From Prevotella sp. UBA2850 (GTDB lineage Bacteria > Bacteroidota > Bacteroidia > Bacteroidales > Bacteroidaceae): DNA of 45,521 nt. Below are positions 8,549 through 16,767 of the stretch, piece by piece. The notes beneath the pieces were generated by a model. That model was not told the DNA's origin. It did no database searches and saw only the letters and a list, made by a program, of their open reading frames with translations. Numbering within the stretch: the stretch's first letter is position 1; every line of letters begins with the position of its first letter. The stretch lies in NCBI GenBank assembly GCA_002350805.1, contig DEFO01000039.1, positions 1 through 45,521 of the forward strand. The letters are read 5' to 3'. The translations under genes and the position numbers were made by a program.

Positions 8549-9730
8549 ATGGAGATAAAAGACATCATACTGAAGTCGATTTATGGTCGGTTGACCGACG
8601 AGGAACAGCAGTTGTTCGCCGACTGGCTGTCGCAGAGAGACCACGCCCGGCTCTACGAGCGTATCCGTGCGACCATCGACGAGAAACAGGCGGTGGAGTA
8701 TCTGGCATCCATCGACGTGGAACGTGCACTCGCGAAGGTGAAGGGCGCCCAGTATGCGGGACCGTCCGTCGGTGCTGAGGATAGTGCAGAGACCGACGGC
8801 CGTCAACAGACGGCTGCGTTCGTCACCCTGCGCTCACCCCTCTTCCGCATAGCCGCCGCACTGGTGCTGCTGATAGTTGGTGGTACGTTCTGGTATCGTG
8901 AGCATACACGCGTCACCCCGCCGGTGGTCAGCGAAGCTGTCGAGCTGGCCATGCAGCAGAGTGCAGAGAAAGGCCTGCAGGGTGCTGTGGTGGTGAGCGG
9001 CAACGGACAGAAGAAGGTGGTGACCACACAGGAACTGACACGATATCATGTGGACGACGACTTTGCCGAGCAGCTGGCCGAGGCCCGCCGCATCACCACC
9101 TATCAGGACAAGGAGTACTGGGTGACACTTGACGACGGTACGCTGGTGCACCTGAACTATGACAGCCGCCTGATCTATCCGGAGAAGTTCGGCGACCGCC
9201 GCGACGTGATCCTCGAGGGCGAGGCCTACTTCATGGTGGCCAAGGACAAGAGCCGACAGTTTGTGGTACACACCCCGCAGGGCGATGTAAAGGTATATGG
9301 CACAGAGTTCAATGTCAACACGCGAAGCAAAGGTGGTGATGGGAACGACAACGGCGGCTTGAGCGTGGTGCTGGTGAAAGGCTCCGTCAGCTTTACGCCC
9401 GCCAGAGGCAAGGAGCAGATGCTGACGCCCGGCCAGGAATTATCAATTGTCAATGCTCAATTGTCCATCAACGAAGTCGACACCGCGCCCTATGTGGCTT
9501 GGAACGAAGGCAAGTTCTTCTTCGAGGAGTGGCCGCTGGAGCGCATCATGGAGGTGATGGCCCGTTGGTACGGACGTGAGGTGGAGTTCAAGTCCGACGA
9601 CATTAAGCAGCTTAAATATTCGGGCAACTTCGACCGTTATGAGGACATCCATCCCACGATGGAGGCCATCGAGACGATTACCGGACTGAAGATAACGTTG
9701 ACCCCCGATAAAATCATTATAGAACCATAA
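8549..9730 (+). CDS. FecR-family anti-sigma factor, set 1
   Basis: This is a membrane-anchored anti-sigma factor that holds the ECF sigma until the SusC receptor signals through its N-terminal STN domain. The 393 residues contain a cytoplasmic sigma-binding N-terminus (1-95), one transmembrane segment (about 98-115), and a periplasmic FecR domain (TYQDKEYWVTLDDGTLVHLNYDSRL, then GEAYFMVAKD). A C-terminal DUF4974-type domain follows (AWNEGKFFFEEWPLERIMEVMARWY). Residues 297-307 (ELSIVNAQLSI) are encoded by a stretch nearly identical to an AT-rich repeat otherwise found between genes. SusC starts 18 bp after its stop. Confidence 0.93.
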   Translation: MEIKDIILKSIYGRLTDEEQQLFADWLSQRDHARLYERIRATIDEKQAVEYLASIDVERALAKVKGAQYAGPSVGAEDSAETDGRQQTAAFVTLRSPLFRIAAALVLLIVGGTFWYREHTRVTPPVVSEAVELAMQQSAEKGLQGAVVVSGNGQKKVVTTQELTRYHVDDDFAEQLAEARRITTYQDKEYWVTLDDGTLVHLNYDSRLIYPEKFGDRRDVILEGEAYFMVAKDKSRQFVVHTPQGDVKVYGTEFNVNTRSKGGDGNDNGGLSVVLVKGSVSFTPARGKEQMLTPGQELSIVNAQLSINEVDTAPYVAWNEGKFFFEEWPLERIMEVMARWYGREVEFKSDDIKQLKYSGNFDRYEDIHPTMEAIETITGLKITLTPDKIIIEP

Positions 9731-9748
9731 ATAAAAACCTTTAAAAAC

Positions 9749-12700
9749 ATGAGAACAACGAACCTTTTGAGAGGCATCAGACAACTGATGCTACTGACCC
9801 TCTTGCTTCTGTTCGTGTCGCCATCCGCCCAGGCGGCGATGCCAGCCGACACCCGTGTAAGCATCAATTTCAAGTCGGAGCAGGTGCCCACCGTGCTGAA
9901 GGAAATACAGCGCCAGTCGGGCTTGAACTTCTTCTACAGTGCCGACCTGGCCAAGGAGTGGCCCCGCATCACCATCCGTCAGACCAAGAAGACGGCCGAG
10001 GAGGTGGTGGCACAGATAGCCAACCTGATAGGTTGCGACTACCAGATTAAGAACAATATCGTGACTATCAGCCGTCAGAAGCTGAGCGGCCGCGAGCGCA
10101 CCATCAAAGGCTATGTGCGCGACGAGAGCGGCGAGATGCTGGTGGGTGTGCCTATCTGCATCGGCGAGACACGCGTGTGCACCGTGACCGATGCCGACGG
10201 CTACTACACCTTTAAGATTCCTGTGGAGCAGACTACGTTGAAATACTCGTATGTGGGTATGGAGACGGTATATGTGACGGTGCCCCGCGGCACGACCGAC
10301 CTCTCGCGCGAGATTGTACTGAAGTCGGATGTGATGTTGGACGAAGTGCTGGTGACTGGTTACCAGCAGATAGAGAAAGGCCGTGCCACCGGTTCGTTTG
10401 AGGTGGTGAAACCCGAGCAACTGAAGACCGTGGTGTCGAGCGATGTGGTGGACAACCTCGAGGGCGTGGTGCCAGGTCTGGCTGTAGACGGCAACGGCAA
10501 CATGATCGTTCGCGGACAGGCTACCATCTATGCCGAGACCAAACCGCTGATAGTTGTCGACGGTTTCCCGATGGAATATGGCACTTACAATGTCAATCCA
10601 CAAGACATCGAGAGTATTTCGGTGCTGAAAGACGCCGCTGCCGCTTCTATCTGGGGTGTGCGTGCAGCCAATGGTGTGATAGTCATCACAACTAAAAAAG
10701 GCAGCCGAAACAAGAAGACAGAGGTTACCTATAATGGCAGCATCAAGGTGGGTTCCCGCTTCGATGTGTCGTCGATGAATCTGATGAATTCTGCTGAGCA
10801 GATTGCCTGGGAACGTGAGCATATCGCCAATAACGAAGGCTTTATTCTCAGGCGTGAGGCTTATGGAGTCTATTATACAGAGGCTACCGACATCCAGCGA
10901 CTGTTTGAGAACGGAGCAATCAGCGAGTCGGAGCGCGACAGTCGTTTTGCACAGTTGACAGCTTATGACAACACAAAGGATATAGAAAAGGCATTCTACC
11001 GCCCGTCATTGTTGCAGATGCATAATGTGACGGTAAGCGGTGGCAGTGCTAATGCCTCCAACTACCTGTCGTTCAACTTTGAGAACAATCTGGCCACACT
11101 GAAAGGCAACGATCTCAACCGTGCCGCTATCCAGTGGAACAGCATTCTCGAGGTTGCCAAGAACGTGAAGATGACCACCGGACTGCGTGGCAACTACAGC
11201 ACGCAGGACCTCTATTCGTTCTCGCCGCGCAACATCATGCCATACGTCCATCTTACCGATGATCAGGGTAACTACGTCAACGAGTATCATGGCGTGGCAC
11301 AGACTTGGAAAGACCGTCTGGAAGGTGAGGGCTATGTGGATTGGAGCTACAACCGACTGAAGGACCGCGACATGGTGAGCAACAACACCAAGCACTACAA
11401 TGTGCAGGCTAATCTCCAGTTCGACTTCACGCTTCCCTTCGGACTCGTCTATACCACCAGCGGAATGTTCGTCGTTGACCATAGCGGTCAGGAGATTATC
11501 AGCGACCGTCTGTCTTATGCCGTTCGTAATCAGTTCAATCAGTTTACCAATAATACTGAAGGCATGCTCACCCATTACATGCCTGAGGGAGCACAGATGG
11601 ACAAGACACAGATGAACTCTACCAGTTACACCTGGCGTAATGTGCTGAACTGGAAATACGATAAGGGCGACTGGTATGCCACAGCCATGGCTGGTTGCGA
11701 ATTGTTCGCCATTCGTACAAAGATCACCTCCGATACCTATTACGGTTTCGACCCACAGGCCATGACCTATGCCAACAGTACCTTAGACTTCGGTACCCTG
11801 CGCCAGGGTGTGATGGGATACGACCCGCAGAGCACCACCACTTTGTTCTACAATCCGTTGGTTAGCGATGCCGAAGACCGTTACTTCTCAACCTTCTTCA
11901 CCGCCAGCACCACTTATAAGAATCGCTATACCGTATTCGCCTCTATGCGTTACGACAAGACCAACCTCTTCGGTCGCTCAGGCAAATACCGCGACTCCCC
12001 AACATGGTCGGTAGGTGGCATGTGGGACATCTCGAAAGAGTCCTTCTTCCGTCTGCCTTCTGTAGATCGTCTGGCAGTGAAAGCTTCTTACGGATTGTCG
12101 GGAAACATCGACAAGAGCACCTCGCCTTATCTCATTGCTGCTGCCGGACTCGATATGTTCTCCGGTCTGCCCGCCCTCACGATACAGAATCCTGAGAACA
12201 AGGAACTGCGTTGGGAGAAGGTATATACCTTCAACCTCGGTTTCGACCTCAGTATGTGGCGCAACCGCTTCAGGGCAAGTCTCGACTTCTATAACCGTCC
12301 CACCCGCGATGCTTTGGGACAGACGCTCGTTGATCCTACGGTGGGCTTTAACTCAGTGATGAAAAACACCGCAGACATCCTCAACCGAGGCGTTGACATC
12401 AGTCTTGGAGGAACACCCGTGCAGACGAAGGATTTCAGTTGGGAAACACTGTTCACTTTCTCGTATAACTATAACAAGGTGACGAAGGTGCTTTCGGGTG
12501 AACCCACTACCAACGTTGCACTTGAGAGAAATCCCATGGTGGGTTATCCTGTTGACTATGTGATGGTTTACCGCTTGGGCAAGTTGTCTGCCGACGGACA
12601 AACACAGATGCAGGACGCACAGGGTAATCTCTACAACTGGCAGGCAACGGGTGCTTTCACCATCGACGACCTTGTGTATATGGGGCGTTTGGCACCCAAG

Positions 12701-13195
12701 TACTATGGCGCTTGGAGCAACACCCTGCGATATAAGAATTTCGATTTCTCGATGATGCTCACCTACAAACTGGGACACATGATGATGATGCCAAATATCA
12801 GCGACGTGAACTATGGCGGCGAGCGCGCCTATAAGGATTTCGCCAACCGGTGGAAGAAGGCCGGCGATGAGGAAAACACATGGATACCGGTAGATCCCGA
12901 GGATGGTCACGGCGGTAACTATATTTTCTCTGTGATCAGGAACGACCATATGTACGACAAGGGTGACATCTTCCGTCTGAAGTCGATCGGCTTGGGTTAC
13001 GACTTCTCACACCTGCTGAAGAAGAACTTCTGGGTGAAGTCGTTGTATGCCAAGGTGACGGCAGAGAATGTTTGGTATCATGCTGCCAACCGTGACGGTA
13101 TAGACCCCGACAATATGATCTCTCTTGGCAACGGTGCAAGCTACAACGGCGACCAGCCGCATTATTACACACTCACCGTGAACGTGAAATTCTAA
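9749..13195 (+). CDS. SusC/RagA-family TonB-dependent outer-membrane transporter with STN domain, set 1
   Basis: This is the outer-membrane barrel of a SusCD nutrient-uptake pair, 1148 residues. It has a signal peptide (about 1-30), an STN signalling domain (about 37-110, VSINFKSEQVPTVLKEI) that would contact FecR, and a carboxypeptidase-regulatory-like beta domain (about 118-200, IKGYVRDESGEML). The plug follows (LDEVLVTGYQQIEKGRATGSF), with the SusC signature ISVLKDAAAASIWGVRAANGV. The C-terminus ends in an aromatic residue (NVKF), as expected for a barrel. SusD begins 32 bp downstream. The substrate is unknown; no glycoside hydrolase is in the operon. Confidence 0.95.
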   Translation: MRTTNLLRGIRQLMLLTLLLLFVSPSAQAAMPADTRVSINFKSEQVPTVLKEIQRQSGLNFFYSADLAKEWPRITIRQTKKTAEEVVAQIANLIGCDYQIKNNIVTISRQKLSGRERTIKGYVRDESGEMLVGVPICIGETRVCTVTDADGYYTFKIPVEQTTLKYSYVGMETVYVTVPRGTTDLSREIVLKSDVMLDEVLVTGYQQIEKGRATGSFEVVKPEQLKTVVSSDVVDNLEGVVPGLAVDGNGNMIVRGQATIYAETKPLIVVDGFPMEYGTYNVNPQDIESISVLKDAAAASIWGVRAANGVIVITTKKGSRNKKTEVTYNGSIKVGSRFDVSSMNLMNSAEQIAWEREHIANNEGFILRREAYGVYYTEATDIQRLFENGAISESERDSRFAQLTAYDNTKDIEKAFYRPSLLQMHNVTVSGGSANASNYLSFNFENNLATLKGNDLNRAAIQWNSILEVAKNVKMTTGLRGNYSTQDLYSFSPRNIMPYVHLTDDQGNYVNEYHGVAQTWKDRLEGEGYVDWSYNRLKDRDMVSNNTKHYNVQANLQFDFTLPFGLVYTTSGMFVVDHSGQEIISDRLSYAVRNQFNQFTNNTEGMLTHYMPEGAQMDKTQMNSTSYTWRNVLNWKYDKGDWYATAMAGCELFAIRTKITSDTYYGFDPQAMTYANSTLDFGTLRQGVMGYDPQSTTTLFYNPLVSDAEDRYFSTFFTASTTYKNRYTVFASMRYDKTNLFGRSGKYRDSPTWSVGGMWDISKESFFRLPSVDRLAVKASYGLSGNIDKSTSPYLIAAAGLDMFSGLPALTIQNPENKELRWEKVYTFNLGFDLSMWRNRFRASLDFYNRPTRDALGQTLVDPTVGFNSVMKNTADILNRGVDISLGGTPVQTKDFSWETLFTFSYNYNKVTKVLSGEPTTNVALERNPMVGYPVDYVMVYRLGKLSADGQTQMQDAQGNLYNWQATGAFTIDDLVYMGRLAPKYYGAWSNTLRYKNFDFSMMLTYKLGHMMMMPNISDVNYGGERAYKDFANRWKKAGDEENTWIPVDPEDGHGGNYIFSVIRNDHMYDKGDIFRLKSIGLGYDFSHLLKKNFWVKSLYAKVTAENVWYHAANRDGIDPDNMISLGNGASYNGDQPHYYTLTVNVKF

Positions 13196-13227
13196 AATCA
13201 ATCGAAATCCGCAAAAAAGACAATCAT

Positions 13228-14661
13228 ATGAAAAGTAGAATATTTAACATAGTGGCAGGTGCGATGCTCGGCATCTTGTTGCTCGCCAGTTGCAACGACT
13301 TTGTTGACGTAGTGCCAAAGGGTAAGGCTATTCCTACGATTGTGGATGACCTCGGAAAACTGATGAACAACTCGTTTATCAGTATCTCCGGAAACAACTA
13401 TGGAATGGTTGACGTGGCTTTTAACCCAACGGAAATGGAGCTGTTCTCGGACGACTATACCGGAAGCGATCAGCCCACCGACTCCTATTACTCAATGTTC
13501 CACGACCGTCCCAACTTCTTCAATATGGTGACATGGAATGATGTCATCTACTCTACGGCTGAAGAAGATCCCAACTGGAACGGACTCTATAAGTCGAACT
13601 ATATCGTGAACTATATCATCGCCAATATCGACGAGGCAGAAGAGGGCTATGAGTATAAGCGCAATGAGGTGAAAGGGCGCGCATTGGTGCATAGGGCACT
13701 CAACTACTTCATCCTGACCAACCTCTACGGCAAGGCTTACAATGCATCTACCGCGGCTACCGACCTGGCAGTGCCCCTCTTGCTGGAGCCCGACATCAAC
13801 GCCCAGTTGCCACGTGCCACCGTACAGGAGTGCTACGACCAGATGCTCAGCGACGTGAACGAGGCTGTTAACCTGCTGGAGATCGACGTACCGGATTACA
13901 ACTTCCTGCCTGGCAAGGCTGCTGCGCTTGCCCTGCGTGCACGTATCTATCTGTATATGGGAGATTTCGATAAGGCTTTGACCGACGCACAACAGGCTGT
14001 AAAGTTGCACCCCACTCTTTATGATTATAACATGTACGCTGGAGCCATCGGCGCACCGACACCCTTCATGGTGGTGGCATTCGGCTATCCTGCTACTACC
14101 CGAATAGATAACCAGGAGATTATTCTCCTGCGCACCAACACCAGTTATGCATCGATGTCGTCACCCAGCGACGAGTTCAATAAGATTATCGATTATGACA
14201 ACGACCTGCGTGCCCTCCTCTTCTTTACTACTCTCTATGGCTCGCGCCCCATCAACATGATGCGCACCCAGCAGTCGGGCATCAGCGTGAGCGAGATGTA
14301 CCTCACCATTGCTGAGGCAGCCCTGCGCAAGTCGTCACCCGACGTAAAGACAGCTATCGAGGCCTTGGATGCCGTCCGCTCGAAGCGTTATCTGGCAGAG
14401 ACTTATCAGCCCACCACCATCACCGATGTCAAGGAACTGCTCGATGAAGTCATCAAGGAGCGCCGCCGTGAGGTATCTTTCTGCACCACATCGTTCACCG
14501 ATAAGAAGCGTTGGAACTGCGATCCACGTACGGCTACCACCATGACGCGTACCATCTTCGGTAAGACCTATACGATGGAGCCTAACGACCCGCGCTACTG
14601 TCTGCCCATCCCACCCAACGTGATGCAGATGAACCCCAATTTGGTGGATAACGAGAGATAA
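13228..14661 (+). CDS. SusD/RagB-family surface lipoprotein, set 1
   Basis: This is the substrate-capturing lid of the SusCD pair, anchored to the outer leaflet. The 477-residue product has a lipoprotein signal with lipobox LLASC (lipidated C22), followed by NDFVDVVPKGK, typical of SusD N-termini. TPR-like helices follow (GKAAALALRARIYLYMGDFDKAL), and the C-terminal RagB region contains ELLDEVIKERRREVSF and the closing WNCDP/PNDPRYCLPIPP stretch. It is co-transcribed with SusC upstream and the thioredoxin-like gene 74 bp downstream. The ligand is unknown. Confidence 0.93.
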   Translation: MKSRIFNIVAGAMLGILLLASCNDFVDVVPKGKAIPTIVDDLGKLMNNSFISISGNNYGMVDVAFNPTEMELFSDDYTGSDQPTDSYYSMFHDRPNFFNMVTWNDVIYSTAEEDPNWNGLYKSNYIVNYIIANIDEAEEGYEYKRNEVKGRALVHRALNYFILTNLYGKAYNASTAATDLAVPLLLEPDINAQLPRATVQECYDQMLSDVNEAVNLLEIDVPDYNFLPGKAAALALRARIYLYMGDFDKALTDAQQAVKLHPTLYDYNMYAGAIGAPTPFMVVAFGYPATTRIDNQEIILLRTNTSYASMSSPSDEFNKIIDYDNDLRALLFFTTLYGSRPINMMRTQQSGISVSEMYLTIAEAALRKSSPDVKTAIEALDAVRSKRYLAETYQPTTITDVKELLDEVIKERRREVSFCTTSFTDKKRWNCDPRTATTMTRTIFGKTYTMEPNDPRYCLPIPPNVMQMNPNLVDNER

Positions 14662-14735
14662 CGGTTTTGCAACTTTCCAAAGCAAGGATACGTCTGATAG
14701 AATAAGAAAACAATAATACAATTAAAACATAACAA

Positions 14736-16085
14736 ATGAAAAAGATTCTTTTGGCAGCCATGATGCTGCTGGGCGCTGTGGCCGTTAATGCACAGAAAGC
14801 GGTGATAACCGGTAAAGTGAAAGGACTGAACGAGAACAGTCATGTGTTTCTGATGAACATTGCGGATCCTGAGAATCTGCAGCCCGTTACGGTGGCTGCC
14901 GACGGCAGCTATCGCCTGGAGCTCGATGCCCCGGACGGCTATGCCCGTTTCCTGATCGTTGATGCCCCCAAGGGTGGCGTGAAGTTCTATGTGCAGAACG
15001 GCATGAAAGCCAATATCGATCTGGAGATCATCCAGAAGAACGAGGCAGAGACCGAGTCGAAGGTAAACTACACTGGCGACTACAAAGACTGCTATGAGTT
15101 TATCAACAAAGAGGAGTATTACCAGACCATCCAGACACCGATGCTCGAGAAGTACTATGGCAAGGGCGATAACCTCACGTTTGCCCAGTGGCGCCAGGAG
15201 ATGGAGATGCTGCGTGATCGTCAGTTCGCCAAGCTGAACAAGATTAGCAACCCCGTGTTCCGTAAGTTCATGCGCGAGGATATCAACACGAAGCTCGAGA
15301 AGGGCGGACTCTCTTGGTTTGCCGAGGTAGGCAGCAAGGCCGACGACAGCTATCTGGCTTGGATGGATGCCCTCGACCGTGACAACAACGTGCAGGAGGC
15401 GATGATGTATGCCAGCGGCTACAAGAAATTCCTGGTGCCCGAAGGTCAGGATAAGTCGATCACCCTCTTGAACAACCTGAACAATTTGTTTACCAATAAG
15501 GAGATTGTCAATAAGTTGGCCGACAACGAGGTGGCAAACCTCTTCGAGCAGGCTCCTGCCAACATCAACGATATCTACACCGCTTACTGTAACGTAACAC
15601 CGGGTCGCGAAATCCCTGCACAGATTCAGGGACTCTACGACCACTATAAGACAATGGTTCCCGGTGCCAAGGCTGTGAACTTCGACATGTACGACATGAA
15701 CGGAAAGAAACTCACGCTTGCTAACCTGAAGGGCAAGGCAGTATATATCGACTGCTGGGCAACGTGGTGCGGACCCTGCAAGGCCGAGACGCCCAACATG
15801 GTGAAGCTGTACAATCACTTCAAGAACGACAAGCGCATCCAGCTGGTGAGCATCTCTTTGGATAAGAACCAGGCAGCCTGGAAGTCGATGGTGAAGAAAG
15901 AGAACCTCAGTTGGCCGCAGTACATCGTCAAGGGTGAGTTCGACTGCATGCTCTGCAAGGAATATGGTGTCACTGGCATTCCCCGCTTCATGATGTTCGA
16001 CAAGAAGGGCAACATCATCTCATTAGATGCCCCGCGCCCCTCTGCACCCAACATCATCGAGTGGATAGAGAGCAACCTGAAGTAA
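14736..16085 (+). CDS. Periplasmic TlpA-like thiol:disulfide oxidoreductase with DUF4369-like N-terminus
   Basis: The 449-residue exported protein has a signal peptide (about 1-20, ending VNAQ), a beta-rich DUF4369-like N-terminal domain (about 22-110), a helical middle part, and a thioredoxin fold from about 315. The active site is WCGPC (C345 and C348), and the cis-proline lies in GIPRF. A second CxxC pair (C404-M-L-C407) sits inside the thioredoxin fold, which is unusual. Such proteins usually reduce or isomerise disulfides in the periplasm. Being last in a SusCD operon, it may act on the imported substrate or on the transporter itself. There is no lipobox, so it should be soluble. Confidence 0.88.
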   Translation: MKKILLAAMMLLGAVAVNAQKAVITGKVKGLNENSHVFLMNIADPENLQPVTVAADGSYRLELDAPDGYARFLIVDAPKGGVKFYVQNGMKANIDLEIIQKNEAETESKVNYTGDYKDCYEFINKEEYYQTIQTPMLEKYYGKGDNLTFAQWRQEMEMLRDRQFAKLNKISNPVFRKFMREDINTKLEKGGLSWFAEVGSKADDSYLAWMDALDRDNNVQEAMMYASGYKKFLVPEGQDKSITLLNNLNNLFTNKEIVNKLADNEVANLFEQAPANINDIYTAYCNVTPGREIPAQIQGLYDHYKTMVPGAKAVNFDMYDMNGKKLTLANLKGKAVYIDCWATWCGPCKAETPNMVKLYNHFKNDKRIQLVSISLDKNQAAWKSMVKKENLSWPQYIVKGEFDCMLCKEYGVTGIPRFMMFDKKGNIISLDAPRPSAPNIIEWIESNLK

Positions 16086-16136
16086 TCGGCACCTGTACAG
16101 GGGACAGTCTGTCAGCATCGGCAGACAGAAACACAA

Positions 16137-16174
16137 GTAACGGCTGTTTGTTAGCAAGCAGCCGTTACTTTTTG
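16137..16174 (+). terminator. Intrinsic terminator of the set-1 SusCD operon
   Basis: A perfect 10-bp stem (GTAACGGCTG 16137-16146 with CAGCCGTTAC 16159-16168) has a 12-nt loop and is followed by five T. It lies 51 bp after the TlpA-like stop, between convergent genes. Confidence 0.85.
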
Positions 16175-16200
16175 GTTACAGGGAGCCTCTTGACGGTGAG

Positions 16201-16767
16201 TCATTCTTTGATTCTCCCTCCCGTCTGTTGTCTCATTCCCTCGAAGAACTGCTGTTGGAGTTGTTTGGCCAGCTGGTTGCCGGGATTGAGTTTCAGGGCT
16301 TTCTCGTAGTTCTCCATCACATCGATGTAGTAGCGCTGGCCGTTGCGGGCTGGATTCTGCACAATGCGTACCATATAGAGGAAGCCGCGAAGGGTGCAGA
16401 TGTCTGAAAGTTGTTCGTTGCTGTGGCTGTTGCTCAGTTGTTCTATACGGGTGATGGTCTGTTCGGCTTCGGCCAGCAGACCGTCTGTCTGCGGGGCGTG
16501 GGGATTGATCACAGAGAAATAGAGACTCTGCAGGGCCATTTGGTGTTTGGGCTGAATGCTGTCGGGGAACATGGCATCGATGCGTTTCAGTTCAGCGATG
16601 CAGTTGAGGAAGGCCTCGGGGGTGGGTTGCCGCAGTTTGGCGAGCGACTGGCTGATGAGGGCCTGCATGGTTGGCTGTTGGGCGTGGATACTGGCTGTTG
16701 CCATCGTGAAGAGGATGATGGCCGACAAGCGTTTCTTGATGGTGGATTTAAAAGTTTGAAATGTCAT
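16201..16767 (-). CDS. Small secreted TPR-like protein
   Basis: I do not recognise the precise family. The 188-residue product has a signal peptide (about 1-30, ending ASIHAQ) and is otherwise alpha-helical. A TPR-like motif near the C-terminus (YEKALKLNPGNQLAKQLQQQF) resembles the repeats of periplasmic scaffold proteins. I start it at 16767; the frame is open further upstream, but those codons are a shadow of the TonB receptor gene. It overlaps the end of that receptor gene by 20 bp, which suggests translational coupling and a job tied to the receptor. Confidence 0.75.
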   Translation of the reverse strand: MTFQTFKSTIKKRLSAIILFTMATASIHAQQPTMQALISQSLAKLRQPTPEAFLNCIAELKRIDAMFPDSIQPKHQMALQSLYFSVINPHAPQTDGLLAEAEQTITRIEQLSNSHSNEQLSDICTLRGFLYMVRIVQNPARNGQRYYIDVMENYEKALKLNPGNQLAKQLQQQFFEGMRQQTGGRIKE

